Origin: CAMLIZ01 sp040758375
GTDB lineage: Bacteria > Pseudomonadota > Gammaproteobacteria > Burkholderiales > Burkholderiaceae_C
DNA: 64,000 nt
Assembly (NCBI GenBank): GCA_040758375.1
Contig: JBFLWE010000018.1
Coordinates: 7,049 to 71,048 of the forward strand
Direction: 5' to 3'
Part shown: piece after piece, positions 55,980 to 64,000 of the stretch
Layout: every line of letters starts with the position of its first letter
How positions within the stretch are numbered: the stretch's first letter is position 1
The notes under the pieces: generated by a model
Seen by the model: the letters and a program-made list of their open reading frames with translations, nothing else
Told to the model about the DNA's origin: nothing
Database searches by the model: none
Program-made: the position numbers and the translations under genes

Positions 55980-57623
55980 TCAGGCGGCGACCGTCTGGTT
56001 GCGGCCGCAGCCCTTGGCGCGGTAGAGGCGTTCGTCGGCCAGCGCCACCAGCCGGTTGCGCACTTGGACCTCGTCGCGGTGGGCCAGGCCGATGCTCACG
56101 GTGACTTTCAGGCCGGGCTGGATCTCGCTCCATGGCGCGGCTTCGATCGCGCCGCGCAGCCGCTCGCAGGCGCTCGCCGCGAGGGCCGGATCGGCGCTGC
56201 GGACCAGTAGCGCGAATTCCTCGCCCCCGTAGCGGGCGCACAGGTCGCCCTGGCGCGTGCCTTGCCGCAGCAAGACGCCGATCTCTTGCAGAACCCTGTC
56301 GCCTACCAGGTGCGAAAAGCGGTCGTTGACCTGCTTGAAGTGGTCCACGTCGAGCAGCGCGAGGCTGAAGCGCTCGCCGGCGTCGAAGGCGGCCTGCAGC
56401 GACTCGTCGAGGTGCCGGCGGTTGGACAGGCCGGTCAGCGTGTCCTGCAGTGCCTGGCGCGAGCGGTGCTCGGCTTCGCGGGTGAGTTCGAGGTTGCTGC
56501 GCTCCAAGTGCTCGGCGCGCAGCCGCTCGGACTCGGCAGCTGCCTTGGCCCGCTCGGTCTCGAGCTGCACCGCCACCGCCTGCGAGCGCAGCTGCGCGGT
56601 TTCGGAGGCCACGGCGGCGAACAGCGCGTGATAGCGCTTGTGGTGCTGCAGTGCGGCGGCCACGTCACCGGTGCGCTCGCAGGCCTCGGACAGGTGCAGC
56701 TCGCACTTCATCGCGTAGGGCTGCGCGCGGATCTCCTGCGACAGCGACAGTGCGGCGGCAAGCGCGTCGCGTCCGGCCTGCGGACGGCCGCGCGCGAGTT
56801 CGAGCAGGCCCAGCGTGATGAGGCCATAGGCCTCGCCGCGCTGGTCGCCGATGCTGCGGGAGAACGCGAGCTGCTCCTCGATGGCCGCCTGCGCGGCTAT
56901 GAAGTCGCCAAGCCCGGTGAGGTCGCGGCAGATGTTGACCAGGCTTGTCGCCACGTGATGGCGATAGCCCAGCGCGCGCATCAGCGCCAGGCATTCGCGG
57001 TGCAGTGCCAGTGCGCGGGCGAAGCACTCGTGCGCGCGGCCGGCGTCGTCCTGCGCCGAGAAGCGGTCGGCCTGGTACGCATGCACGGTGCCGAGGTTGC
57101 CCAGGCAGCGCGCAAGCAGCTCTTCGTCGCCCGACTGGCGCGCACAGGTCACCGCATAGTCCAGCCGGTCGATGGCGCGGTCGAACTGCTGCGAGGTGCG
57201 GTGGGCCACGCCGAGGGTGTTGGCCGCCCAGGCGCGGGCGCTGGAGTCCCCAGTGGCTTCGGCGAGGCGGCAGGCGGCATGGCCGTGCTCCAGCGCGTCG
57301 TCGGTCTGCCCCAGTTCGCTCAGCAGCAGGCTGTGCATGGCCCGCGCGTTGGCGTGGTCCACCGGCTGTTCGCAGCGCTGCCAGTCTTCCAGCGCGGCGT
57401 AGGAGCATTTGAGGGCCAGATCCAGCCGGCCCAGGTAGAAGTGACTGCGCACGAGGCAGTCGCCGGCCCGGGCCGCACCCAGCGCATCGCCCGCCACCGC
57501 GGCAGCGGCCAGGGCCCGCTCGCCGAGCGCGAGCGCCGCGGCGGGGTCGCCATGGCGATTGAGCGAGCGCGCTTGCTCGATCAGCGCCGCCGGATCGAGG
57601 CCGATGCGGAAGGAGGCACTCAT
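55980..57623 (-). CDS. TPR-domain diguanylate cyclase
   Basis: A 547-residue cytosolic protein. About 350 residues of tetratricopeptide-like helical repeats (AWAANTLGVAH, RCLGNLGTVHAY, YGLITLGLLELA) lead through a coiled coil (AKAAAESERLRAEH) into a GGDEF domain with RYGGEEF, so it should make c-di-GMP. The product-binding I-site RQGD lies five residues before GGEEF, allowing feedback inhibition. The start at 57623 follows AGGAGG closely. It lies 117 bases downstream of rlhA. TPR repeats suggest activation by a protein or peptide partner. Confidence 0.9.
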   Translation of the reverse strand: MSASFRIGLDPAALIEQARSLNRHGDPAAALALGERALAAAAVAGDALGAARAGDCLVRSHFYLGRLDLALKCSYAALEDWQRCEQPVDHANARAMHSLLLSELGQTDDALEHGHAACRLAEATGDSSARAWAANTLGVAHRTSQQFDRAIDRLDYAVTCARQSGDEELLARCLGNLGTVHAYQADRFSAQDDAGRAHECFARALALHRECLALMRALGYRHHVATSLVNICRDLTGLGDFIAAQAAIEEQLAFSRSIGDQRGEAYGLITLGLLELARGRPQAGRDALAAALSLSQEIRAQPYAMKCELHLSEACERTGDVAAALQHHKRYHALFAAVASETAQLRSQAVAVQLETERAKAAAESERLRAEHLERSNLELTREAEHRSRQALQDTLTGLSNRRHLDESLQAAFDAGERFSLALLDVDHFKQVNDRFSHLVGDRVLQEIGVLLRQGTRQGDLCARYGGEEFALLVRSADPALAASACERLRGAIEAAPWSEIQPGLKVTVSIGLAHRDEVQVRNRLVALADERLYRAKGCGRNQTVAA

Positions 57624-57740
57624 GCTGTCACGCAGGTTCGCCGGGCATGCATGCTTCCTCGGCAGACCGGATGTCGGAATGAAGCGCCCGGGCGGCAGCA
57701 CGCCGGGCGCAGCGAGAAATTGTTGGTGCCGCCGCCGGTT

Positions 57741-59699
57741 CTATGGAGCAGGGCGGCTGCGGTGGAAGGTGACCGGCACCGCCGCCGCCTGGTTCAGCAC
57801 CCTGCGTTTGATCCTGCCCACCACGTGCATCTCGCAGGGCTTGCAGTCGAAGCGCAGCGTGAGCTTCTCGTCGCCGTTGACGATCACCAGCGGCTCGGCC
57901 TTCACCGTGCCCTGCACGCCGGTCACACCCTTGGCCTGCTTGGGGCACAGGCTCAGGGAGTAGCGCACGCAGTGCTTGGTGATCATCAGCGACACCTCGC
58001 CCAGCTCCTCGTGCGACTCGTAGGCGGCGGCGATCACCTTCACGCCGTGCCTTGCGTAGAAGTCGCGCGCCTTGTGGTTGTGCACGTTGGCGAGGTAGCT
58101 GAGCGTGTCCTCTGGGTAGGGCACAGGGGGCTCGGCCGGCGCCTTGCGCGGCAGGCGGGGCAGCGCGGCCAGGCGCGCGGCTTCCAGCCGCTGCACCGCT
58201 TCCCGGCGCAGGCCGTTCACCGTGCCTGCCGGCACGAACCACGCCTGCCTCGTGGCGATCGAGATCTCGATCGGTTCGAAGATCGTGTTGCCCAGCTTGC
58301 CCAGGTGTTCGCGCAGCGCGGCTTCGGCGCGTGCCGCGTCCTTGGCCGGCTGCCTGGCCAGGGCCACCGTGGCGCGGGCGCTGTGGCCGTCTTCGTCGGT
58401 GAGGGTGAGCACCAGGCCGTCTGCGGTGTCTTGGAGCTTCATCCACACGCCGATGCGGCGCTCGGCGGTTTTCTTCTCGAGCAGCCGGTCCCAGGCCATG
58501 TCGCGGTTGCGGTGCAGCTCGATGTTCGGGCGCAGGTGCTTCATCGAGGCCACCGGCTCGTTGGGTAGCACCCGCCAGCGCCGGCCGCCCAGCGGCTGCG
58601 CCACGTTGACCTGTACGCCGATCAATCCTTTCAGCTGCAGGTCGTAATAGGTGAGGCCGTCGCCGTTGTGCAGCGCCTGCACGCCGTCGGCCAGCTCGAG
58701 TTCGAAGCTGGCGGCATCGACCTTCACCACGTGGCCCAGCGGCAGCCCTGCATGCTTGGGCGAATCGAAGGCACCGATGTCGGCCTGGCGGCCGTGGACG
58801 AAGTAGTCGGTGGCGCCGCGGTTGAAGTTGCGCTCGGGGTCGGGGGTGAAGAAAAAGCTGGTTCGGCCCGACGACGCCCGCCGCAGGTGCGCCCGCTCCT
58901 CGAGGATCTGGTCGAGCAGCAGCCGGTAGTGGGCGGTGATGTTCTTCACGTAGCCCATGTCCTTGTAGCGGCCTTCGATCTTGAAGCTGCGCACGCCCGC
59001 GTCGATGAGCGCGCGCAGGTTGTCGGACTGGTTGTTGTCCTTCATCGACAGCACGTGCTTGTCGTGCGCGACGATGCGGCCCTGCGCGTCGCTCACGGTG
59101 TAGGGCAGGCGGCAGGCCTGGCTGCAGTCGCCGCGGTTGGCGCTGCGGCCGGTATGGGCGTGGCTCACGTAGCACTGGCCGCTGTAGGCCACGCACAAGG
59201 CGCCGTGGATGAAAAACTCGATGGTCGCGTCGGTGGCCTGGGCCACCGCGCGGACCTGCTGCAGCGTCAGCTCGCGCGCCAGCACGATCTGCGAGAAGCC
59301 GGCCTGCCCGAGGAAGCGCGCCTTCTCCACCGTGCGGATGTCGCACTGGGTGCTGGCGTGCAACTGGATCGGCGGCAGGTCCAGCTCGAGCAGGCCCATG
59401 TCCTGCACGATCAGCGCGTCGGCGCCCGCTTCGTACACCTGCCTCACCATGCGGCGCGCGGGCTCCAGCTCGTCGTCGCGCAGGATGGTGTTGAGCGTGA
59501 CGAACACGCGCGCGCCGTAGCGGTGGGCGTGGCGGGCCAGGCGCTCGATGTCGGCCACCTCGTTGCCGGCGTTGGCGCGCGCGCCGAAGGCCGGGCCTCC
59601 GATGTACACCGCGTCGGCGCCGTGGTTCACGGCCTCGATGCCGATGTCGGCGTCGCGGGCGGGCGAAAGCAGTTCGAGACTGAAGCGGTCAGCGGACAT
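57741..59699 (-). CDS. rlhA: 23S rRNA C2501 hydroxylase (U32 family)
   Basis: A 652-residue peptidase-U32-fold protein. The signature FFIHGALCVAYSGQC and the following GDCSQACRLPY give four Cys that likely hold an iron-sulfur cluster. The C-terminal half carries the DUF3656 collagenase-like region seen in E. coli YdcP/RlhA, whose 653-residue length it equals. RlhA hydroxylates C2501 of 23S rRNA. Its start lies inside the end of the upstream kinase gene (11 bases shared). It is unlikely to be a protease despite the family name. Confidence 0.85.
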   Translation of the reverse strand: MSADRFSLELLSPARDADIGIEAVNHGADAVYIGGPAFGARANAGNEVADIERLARHAHRYGARVFVTLNTILRDDELEPARRMVRQVYEAGADALIVQDMGLLELDLPPIQLHASTQCDIRTVEKARFLGQAGFSQIVLARELTLQQVRAVAQATDATIEFFIHGALCVAYSGQCYVSHAHTGRSANRGDCSQACRLPYTVSDAQGRIVAHDKHVLSMKDNNQSDNLRALIDAGVRSFKIEGRYKDMGYVKNITAHYRLLLDQILEERAHLRRASSGRTSFFFTPDPERNFNRGATDYFVHGRQADIGAFDSPKHAGLPLGHVVKVDAASFELELADGVQALHNGDGLTYYDLQLKGLIGVQVNVAQPLGGRRWRVLPNEPVASMKHLRPNIELHRNRDMAWDRLLEKKTAERRIGVWMKLQDTADGLVLTLTDEDGHSARATVALARQPAKDAARAEAALREHLGKLGNTIFEPIEISIATRQAWFVPAGTVNGLRREAVQRLEAARLAALPRLPRKAPAEPPVPYPEDTLSYLANVHNHKARDFYARHGVKVIAAAYESHEELGEVSLMITKHCVRYSLSLCPKQAKGVTGVQGTVKAEPLVIVNGDEKLTLRFDCKPCEMHVVGRIKRRVLNQAAAVPVTFHRSRPAP

Positions 59700-61032
59700 G
59701 GTGCGGCGAAGCGGTGGCAGGCCCCGTGCGCGCGGCGTCGGCGGACGGGTCCGGCAGTGTAGCCAGCCCGTCGCCGGGCTGCGCATTGCGCCGCAAGACC
59801 ACCGCGAAGGTGGTGCCCGCGCCTTCGGTGCTTGTCACCTCGATGCGGCCGCCCATCTGCTCGACCAGGTGGCGCACCAGCACCAGGCCGATGCCGGTGC
59901 CCGGAATGCCCAGCCGCTCGCGGCCCAGCCGGTTGAAGGGCTGGAACAGCTGCGCCTGCTGCGCCGGCGACATGCCCAGCCCGGTGTCCTGCACCTCGAT
60001 GCGCACATGCTCGTCGTCGCTGGCGCCCAGGCGCACGTGCACCTCGCCGCCGGGGCGGTTGAACTTCGTGGCGTTGGACAGCAGGTTGGTCAGCACCTGG
60101 ATCAGGCGCGTGCGATCGGCGTATACCGGCGGCGGCAGCTCGGGCAGTTCGATGCCCAGGCTCACCTGCTGCTGCCCGGCCAGCGGTTGCACCATGGCGG
60201 CGGCCTCGGCCACTGCCGGGCCGAGGTCGACGGCGCTCAGCGTGAAGCTCTGCCGCCCTTGCTCGATGCGCGAGATGTCGAGGATGTCGTCGATCATCTT
60301 CACCAGGTGCCAGCCGCCGTCTTCGATGTGGCGCAGGTAGGTGAGCGTGCGCTCGATGTCGCCGTCGGACAGCGAGCGCGCCGACAGCTGCGCAAAGCCG
60401 AGCACCGCATTGAGCGGTGTGCGAAGCTCGTGGCTCATGCGCGAGAGGAACTCGCTCTTCGCGCTGCTGGCCAGCTCGGCCGCCTCGCGCGCACGGTCGG
60501 CGTCCTGCAGGCGCTGGCGCTCCGCGACCTCGCGCTCCAGCTCCAGCGTGCGCTCGTGGATGCGTGCTTCCAGCTCGGCGTTCACCTGCGCCAGCCGTGC
60601 TTCGGCGCGGCGCCGCTCCACCGCCTCGGTCTCCAGGCGCGCGATGGCCGCCTGCAGCTGGTTGACCGAGGGAATGCGCAGGGCCTTGGGGATCATCGGC
60701 CACAGCAGCACCGCGGCGGCGACCGAGACAATGCCGGTGAGCAGCTTCACCCCCGCCAGCAACCAGTACACCGGCTCCCACACCAGCCACACCGCGAGCA
60801 GGTGTGTCAGGCCCGACAGCAGCATGAACGCGCTCAGCAGCCACATGATCCAGTTGAAGCGCAGGTCGCCGCGGCGCCGCGCCAGCACCACCAGCAGCAA
60901 CGGCAGCGACAGGAAGGCCAGCGCCATCAACACTTCGCCGGCGATCATCGGCCACAGTACGCTTTCGGCCCACGCCAGGCTCTCCCCCAGCGAGGGCCAG
61001 GAGGACGACAGGCGGGCAATGGCATCAAGCAC
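59689..61032 (-). CDS. histidine kinase with ethylene-receptor-like membrane domain
   Basis: A 447-residue kinase. Three membrane helices (about residues 25-110) match the ethylene-receptor-type domain: ALAFLSLPLLL, LLSGLTHLLAVW and YWLLAGVKLLTGIVS. The positions that hold Cu(I) and ethylene in ETR1 (Asp25, Tyr32, Cys65, His69) are here Glu33, Phe40, Ser73 and His77 at identical spacing, so the Cys ligand is gone. A coiled coil leads to HisKA with MSHELRTPLN and an ATPase with NLLSNATKF, DTGLGM and GTGIGL. No response regulator is adjacent. The ligand is unknown. Confidence 0.87.
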   Translation of the reverse strand: MLDAIARLSSSWPSLGESLAWAESVLWPMIAGEVLMALAFLSLPLLLVVLARRRGDLRFNWIMWLLSAFMLLSGLTHLLAVWLVWEPVYWLLAGVKLLTGIVSVAAAVLLWPMIPKALRIPSVNQLQAAIARLETEAVERRRAEARLAQVNAELEARIHERTLELEREVAERQRLQDADRAREAAELASSAKSEFLSRMSHELRTPLNAVLGFAQLSARSLSDGDIERTLTYLRHIEDGGWHLVKMIDDILDISRIEQGRQSFTLSAVDLGPAVAEAAAMVQPLAGQQQVSLGIELPELPPPVYADRTRLIQVLTNLLSNATKFNRPGGEVHVRLGASDDEHVRIEVQDTGLGMSPAQQAQLFQPFNRLGRERLGIPGTGIGLVLVRHLVEQMGGRIEVTSTEGAGTTFAVVLRRNAQPGDGLATLPDPSADAARTGPATASPHHVR

Positions 61033-61138
61033 GCATCTCTCCCGACGGGCACGGCTTCGGCCCCGGACGGCGGTGTTCGATCATCCTGCGCCTTGAGCAA
61101 ACCCGGTGCCTTCCCCCCAAAGAGGGGCTGATATCGTC

Positions 61139-61885
61139 ATGGTCGTGAACTTGTCCACACAAGCAGCCCCAAGCCCGCGATTCGATCGGCTGGACGCCCT
61201 GCGCGGCGCCGCCATCGTCTGGATGGCGGTCTTCCATTTCTTCTTCGACCTCAGTCATTTCCACCTGATCCAGCAGGACTTCAAGCGCGATGCGTTCTGG
61301 CTGGTGCAGCGCACCTGCATCGTCTCGCTGTTCCTGTTCTGCGCCGGCATGGGCCAGGCGGTGGCGCTGCACCAGGGGCAGGGCTGGCGTCGCTTCTGGC
61401 GCCGCTGGGCGCAGGTCGCCGGCTGTGCGCTGCTGGTCACCGCCGGCTCGGCGCTGATGTTCCCGCGCAGCTTCATCTACTTCGGCGTGCTGCACGGCAT
61501 CGCGGTGATGCTGGTGCTGCTGCGGCTGGCCGCGCCGATGGGGGCTTGGTTGTGGCCGCTGGGTGCGCTGGCCATCGCGCTGCCCAGGCTGGTGCAACAC
61601 CCGTTCTTCGACACGCCGTGGACCAACTGGGCAGGGCTGGTCACGCGCAAGCCGGTCACCGAGGACTACGTGCCGCTGCTGCCCTGGATCGGCGTGATGG
61701 CCTGGGGGCTGGCCGCCGGGCAGTGGGCGATGCAAAAGCGGCCCGGCTGGATCACCGGGCCGCTGGCGCGTCCATTTGCGCCCTTGGCGGTGCTGGGCCG
61801 CTGGTCGCTCAGTATCTACATGCTGCACCAGCCCGTGCTGATCGGCGGGCTGATGCTGTACCTGGCGGTCAGTCGAAGCTTCTGA
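61139..61885 (+). CDS. DUF1624 membrane protein (acyltransferase-like)
   Basis: A 248-residue inner-membrane protein with about seven helices. The N-terminal RFDRLDALRGAAIVWM and FHFFFDLSHF are typical of the heparan-alpha-glucosaminide N-acetyltransferase/DUF1624 group; the C-terminal GRWSLSIYMLHQPV is shared with acyltransferase-3-like proteins. It may acylate a sugar or lipid across the membrane. The ATG at 61139 follows GAGGGG; an ATG 33 bases upstream is less likely. Its end overlaps the convergent glpQ gene by 17 bases. Confidence 0.82.
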   Translation: MVVNLSTQAAPSPRFDRLDALRGAAIVWMAVFHFFFDLSHFHLIQQDFKRDAFWLVQRTCIVSLFLFCAGMGQAVALHQGQGWRRFWRRWAQVAGCALLVTAGSALMFPRSFIYFGVLHGIAVMLVLLRLAAPMGAWLWPLGALAIALPRLVQHPFFDTPWTNWAGLVTRKPVTEDYVPLLPWIGVMAWGLAAGQWAMQKRPGWITGPLARPFAPLAVLGRWSLSIYMLHQPVLIGGLMLYLAVSRSF

Positions 61886-63113
61886 CGCAGCGCGGTCCGC
61901 CGCGCACCAGGCAGCGCGCGAGCTCGGGGTCTGTCTTGAGCAGGTGCATCGCGCGTGCGGCGAAGGCGGTGTCGGCAAAGTCGCTGAACAGGCCGTCGAC
62001 GCCCAGCGCGTAGAAGGCCAGGTACTCGTTGAGCGGGTTTTCCTGGAAGCTGCCGGTCAGGCGCTTTTGCTCATTGCGGAAGGTGTACGGGTGCACCAGC
62101 AGGCCCAGCTTGTGCGCGTTGGACACCACCTCGGACGGCGGCAGCAGGCGGCGGTCGCGCTCGTCGATTCGCCCGTCACCGTTGGCGTCGGCGCAGGCGC
62201 CGTCTTCGATCTTCTGGCAGGCCGAGCTGATCAGGTAGGGCTTCCACGGCCCGATGCCGTCGGCATAGCCGCGCACCTCGGCCAGGCCTTGCGGGGTGAG
62301 CAGGTCCTTGAAGCTGCCGGCGCGGCCCGACACCACCCAGTCGTAAGGCTTGTCGTATGGCGCCACCAGCGAGATCGTGCCGTCGGGGTTGACGCCATCG
62401 GCATCCACCAGCTGCACCAGGCGCACGCTGGTGCGCTGGCGCAGGTATTTCAGGTTGGCGGTCTCGAAGGACTGGATGAACACCGGCGCGCCGCGGTGGT
62501 TGAGCCCATGGCGCTGCAGCACCGCCAGCAGCCGGTCTTCCAGCGGCAGGCCGATGCGCTGGTGGTAGGTGGGATGCTTGGTCTCGGGGTACAGGCCGAT
62601 GCGCCGGCCCTCCTCGCGCGCCTTGCGCTTGACCAGCTCGATCACCTCGTCCAGCGTCGGAATCTCATAGCGGCCGTTGAACGACGGGTCGCGCTCGGGC
62701 AGCGGCTGCACCGCGCGCAGCTGCTTGATCTCGGCCAGCGTGAAGTCGCTGGCGAAGAAGCCTTCTTCCTCCACACCGTCCACCACGGCCTTGCGCCGCC
62801 GGCCGGCGAACTGCGGCAGGTCCTTCACGTTGGTGGTGGCGATCATGTTGGGCTCATGGCGCGCGATCAGCACGCCGTCCTTGGTGGCCACCAGGTCGGG
62901 CTCCACGTAGTCGGCGCCCATGGCAATGGCCAGCGCGTAGCCCTCCAGCGTGTGGTCGGGCAGGTAGCCGGGGGCGCCGCGATGGCCGATGACCAGCGGC
63001 GCGCCCTCGGCGCGGCGCTGGCCCGGCGCGGGCTGCGCGTCGGCGGGCTCGAAGGCCGTGGCGAGCAGTGCGGCCACGACGAGGGTGGCCGCCAGCGGGC
63101 GGAACGAGGGCAT
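61869..63113 (-). CDS. glpQ: glycerophosphodiester phosphodiesterase
   Basis: A 414-residue periplasmic enzyme that releases glycerol 3-phosphate from deacylated phospholipids. Signal peptide residues about 1-26 end FEPADA. The TIM-barrel active site shows GHRGAPGYLPDHTLEGY and DYVEPDLVATKDGVLIARHEP. An inserted loop DANGDGRIDERD has the spacing of an EF-hand calcium site. The gene is divergent from rlmB and convergent with the DUF1624 gene. Confidence 0.92.
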   Translation of the reverse strand: MPSFRPLAATLVVAALLATAFEPADAQPAPGQRRAEGAPLVIGHRGAPGYLPDHTLEGYALAIAMGADYVEPDLVATKDGVLIARHEPNMIATTNVKDLPQFAGRRRKAVVDGVEEEGFFASDFTLAEIKQLRAVQPLPERDPSFNGRYEIPTLDEVIELVKRKAREEGRRIGLYPETKHPTYHQRIGLPLEDRLLAVLQRHGLNHRGAPVFIQSFETANLKYLRQRTSVRLVQLVDADGVNPDGTISLVAPYDKPYDWVVSGRAGSFKDLLTPQGLAEVRGYADGIGPWKPYLISSACQKIEDGACADANGDGRIDERDRRLLPPSEVVSNAHKLGLLVHPYTFRNEQKRLTGSFQENPLNEYLAFYALGVDGLFSDFADTAFAARAMHLLKTDPELARCLVRGGPRCVRSFD

Positions 63114-63197
63114 GAGGGACTCCCTGTTGGTTGTGCTTCGGATACGGTAGCGATGTTGGATGACAGCGCGGTGAAGTGCACCCGCTACCATGGCCGG

Positions 63198-63932
63198 ATG
63201 AGTAACAAGATCCTCTTTGGCTTCCACGCCGTGACCGTGCGGCTGAAGACCGCGCCGCAGTCGGTCACCGAGGTGCACGTCGATGCCACGCGGCGCGACC
63301 AGCGCATGCGCCAGTTCGTCGAGCGCGCCAAGGAGGCCGGCGTGCGGCTGATCGACAGCGACGACGAGCGCCTGCACAAGCTGTGCGGCACGCACCGTCA
63401 CCAAGGCGTGGTGGCGCGCGTGCAGCCGCTGGTGGCCAAGCACTCGCTCGACGACGTGCTCGACGAGGCGCAGGGCGCGCCGCTGTTGCTGGTGCTCGAC
63501 GGTGTGACCGATCCTCACAACCTGGGCGCCTGCCTGCGCGTGGCCGACGGTGCCGGCGCGCATGCGGTGGTGGCGCCCAAGGACCATGCGGTGGGCCTCA
63601 ATGCCACCGTGGCCAAGGTGGCCAGCGGCGCTGCCGAAACCGTGCCCTACCTGATGGTGACCAACCTCGCGCGCACGCTCAACGAGCTGAAGGAGCGCGG
63701 CATCCTGGTGGTGGGCACGAGCGATGCCGCTGCGCAGTCGCTGTACGGGGCCGACCTGCGGCAGCCGGTGGCGCTGGTGCTGGGCGCCGAAGGCGCCGGC
63801 CTGCGCCAGCTCACCGCCAAGACCTGCGACCTGCTGGTGCGCATCCCGATGAAGGGCGCGGTGGAGAGCCTGAACGTCTCGGTGGCGTCCGGCATCTGCC
63901 TGTACGAGGCGTTGAGACAACGGGGCGGCTGA
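63198..63932 (+). CDS. rlmB: 23S rRNA (guanosine-2'-O-)-methyltransferase
   Basis: A 244-residue SPOUT methyltransferase that modifies G2251 in the ribosomal P loop. An N-terminal L30e-like substrate-binding domain (about 1-80) precedes the knotted domain with LDGVTDPHNLGACLR, LVLGAEGAGLRQL and MKGAVESLNVSVASGI, the three SPOUT motifs. Length and order fit RlmB. The first in-frame ATG is at 63198. Repeat copy D begins 13 bases after its stop. Confidence 0.94.
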   Translation: MSNKILFGFHAVTVRLKTAPQSVTEVHVDATRRDQRMRQFVERAKEAGVRLIDSDDERLHKLCGTHRHQGVVARVQPLVAKHSLDDVLDEAQGAPLLLVLDGVTDPHNLGACLRVADGAGAHAVVAPKDHAVGLNATVAKVASGAAETVPYLMVTNLARTLNELKERGILVVGTSDAAAQSLYGADLRQPVALVLGAEGAGLRQLTAKTCDLLVRIPMKGAVESLNVSVASGICLYEALRQRGG

Positions 63933-63944
63933 ATGTGAGCCCCC

Positions 63945-63974
63945 GGCCGCCTGGCGGCCGCCCCCCGAGGGGGC
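63945..63974. repeat. palindromic intergenic element, copy D (cut by window edge)
   Basis: After rlmB, GGCCGCC/GGCGGCC pairs around a single T (63945-63959), directly followed by GCCCCC/GGGGGC with a short CGA centre (63960-63974). This is the first and second module of the element seen in copies A and B. The third module should lie beyond the right edge. Here the element could act as a terminator, though no T-tract follows. Confidence 0.8.
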
Positions 63975-64000
63975 TGCAATCCGCGACCGGGAGACCCGGA

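Noticed and set aside
57645..57654. GCATGCATGC palindrome between rlhA and the diguanylate cyclase gene
   Set aside because: A ten-base self-complementary run without a second copy or promoter context; not enough to claim a site.
63146..63189. Inverted repeat GGTAGCG-N30-CGCTACC between glpQ and rlmB
   Set aside because: Seven-base arms 30 bases apart in a GC-rich divergent gap can arise by chance, and no promoter geometry supports an operator.

Overview
The window is about 64 kb of uniformly GC-rich, densely coded bacterial chromosome. Gene content and codon use point to a betaproteobacterium of the order Burkholderiales, probably near the Rubrivivax/Leptothrix/Caldimonas group; that placement is inference from protein style and synteny, not from a marker gene. 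I see no rRNA, tRNA, CRISPR array, phage or intact insertion sequence. No gene-free stretch exceeds 300 bases. The largest gaps (6145-6358, 29196-29429, 50277-50509) hold palindromic repeat elements or a toxin-gene remnant.

Layout. 1-1.2 kb: a gene start at the left edge, a receiver-only response regulator and a hemerythrin-like protein. 1.3-12.2 kb: an OmpR-type regulator and a hybrid histidine kinase stand directly upstream of an alpha-glucoside uptake and phosphorolysis operon (binding protein, two permeases, ATPase, GH65 phosphorylase, beta-phosphoglucomutase). 12.3-13.7 kb: three tandem small heat-shock genes behind a clear sigma-32-type promoter. 13.9-16.8 kb: an alkylation-repair operon (Ada-AlkA fusion, Ogt, EamA exporter) joined by 4-base overlaps. 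16.9-19.7 kb: a pair of M16 peptidases, the second lacking the zinc motif. 19.8-23.8 kb: trehalose synthesis (otsB, a GH15 enzyme, otsA). 23.8-26.8 kb: a ybhP-clsB-ybhN-type membrane-lipid operon. 26.8-29.2 kb: acylphosphatase, an L,D-transpeptidase-like protein and a YliI-type sugar dehydrogenase. 29.2-38.2 kb: a HepT remnant, then a 2839-residue cyclic beta-glucan synthase preceded by a small membrane protein. 38.3-45.9 kb: core genes glnD, map, purL. 45.9-53.3 kb: an accessory AAA/DUF4143 gene with an AT-rich leader, an apparently truncated AraC-type sensor domain, a secreted SH3-like protein overlapping an SPFH protein, and a two-component pair with a TTG start. 53.4-56 kb: DUF1304, a quinone-reductase-like flavoprotein, and a TetR regulator divergent from a PF10118 metal-dependent hydrolase with two matching operators between them. 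56-61 kb: a TPR-GGDEF diguanylate cyclase, rlhA and a kinase with an ethylene-receptor-like membrane domain. 61-64 kb: a DUF1624 acyltransferase-like protein, glpQ, rlmB and a repeat element running off the right edge.

How it fits together. Much of the window concerns alpha-glucosides, trehalose and periplasmic glucan, so carbon supply and osmotic or desiccation tolerance are adjacent. Heat-shock chaperones, alkylation repair and membrane-lipid genes add to a stress theme.

The most unusual signal is a dispersed intergenic element at 6156-6310, 50304-50363, 53292-53364 and 63945-63974. Short stems differ in sequence between copies yet stay perfectly paired, around a conserved 15-16-base loop. 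One copy sits between the binding-protein and permease genes of the sugar operon, the place where E. coli carries REP sequences between malE and malF.
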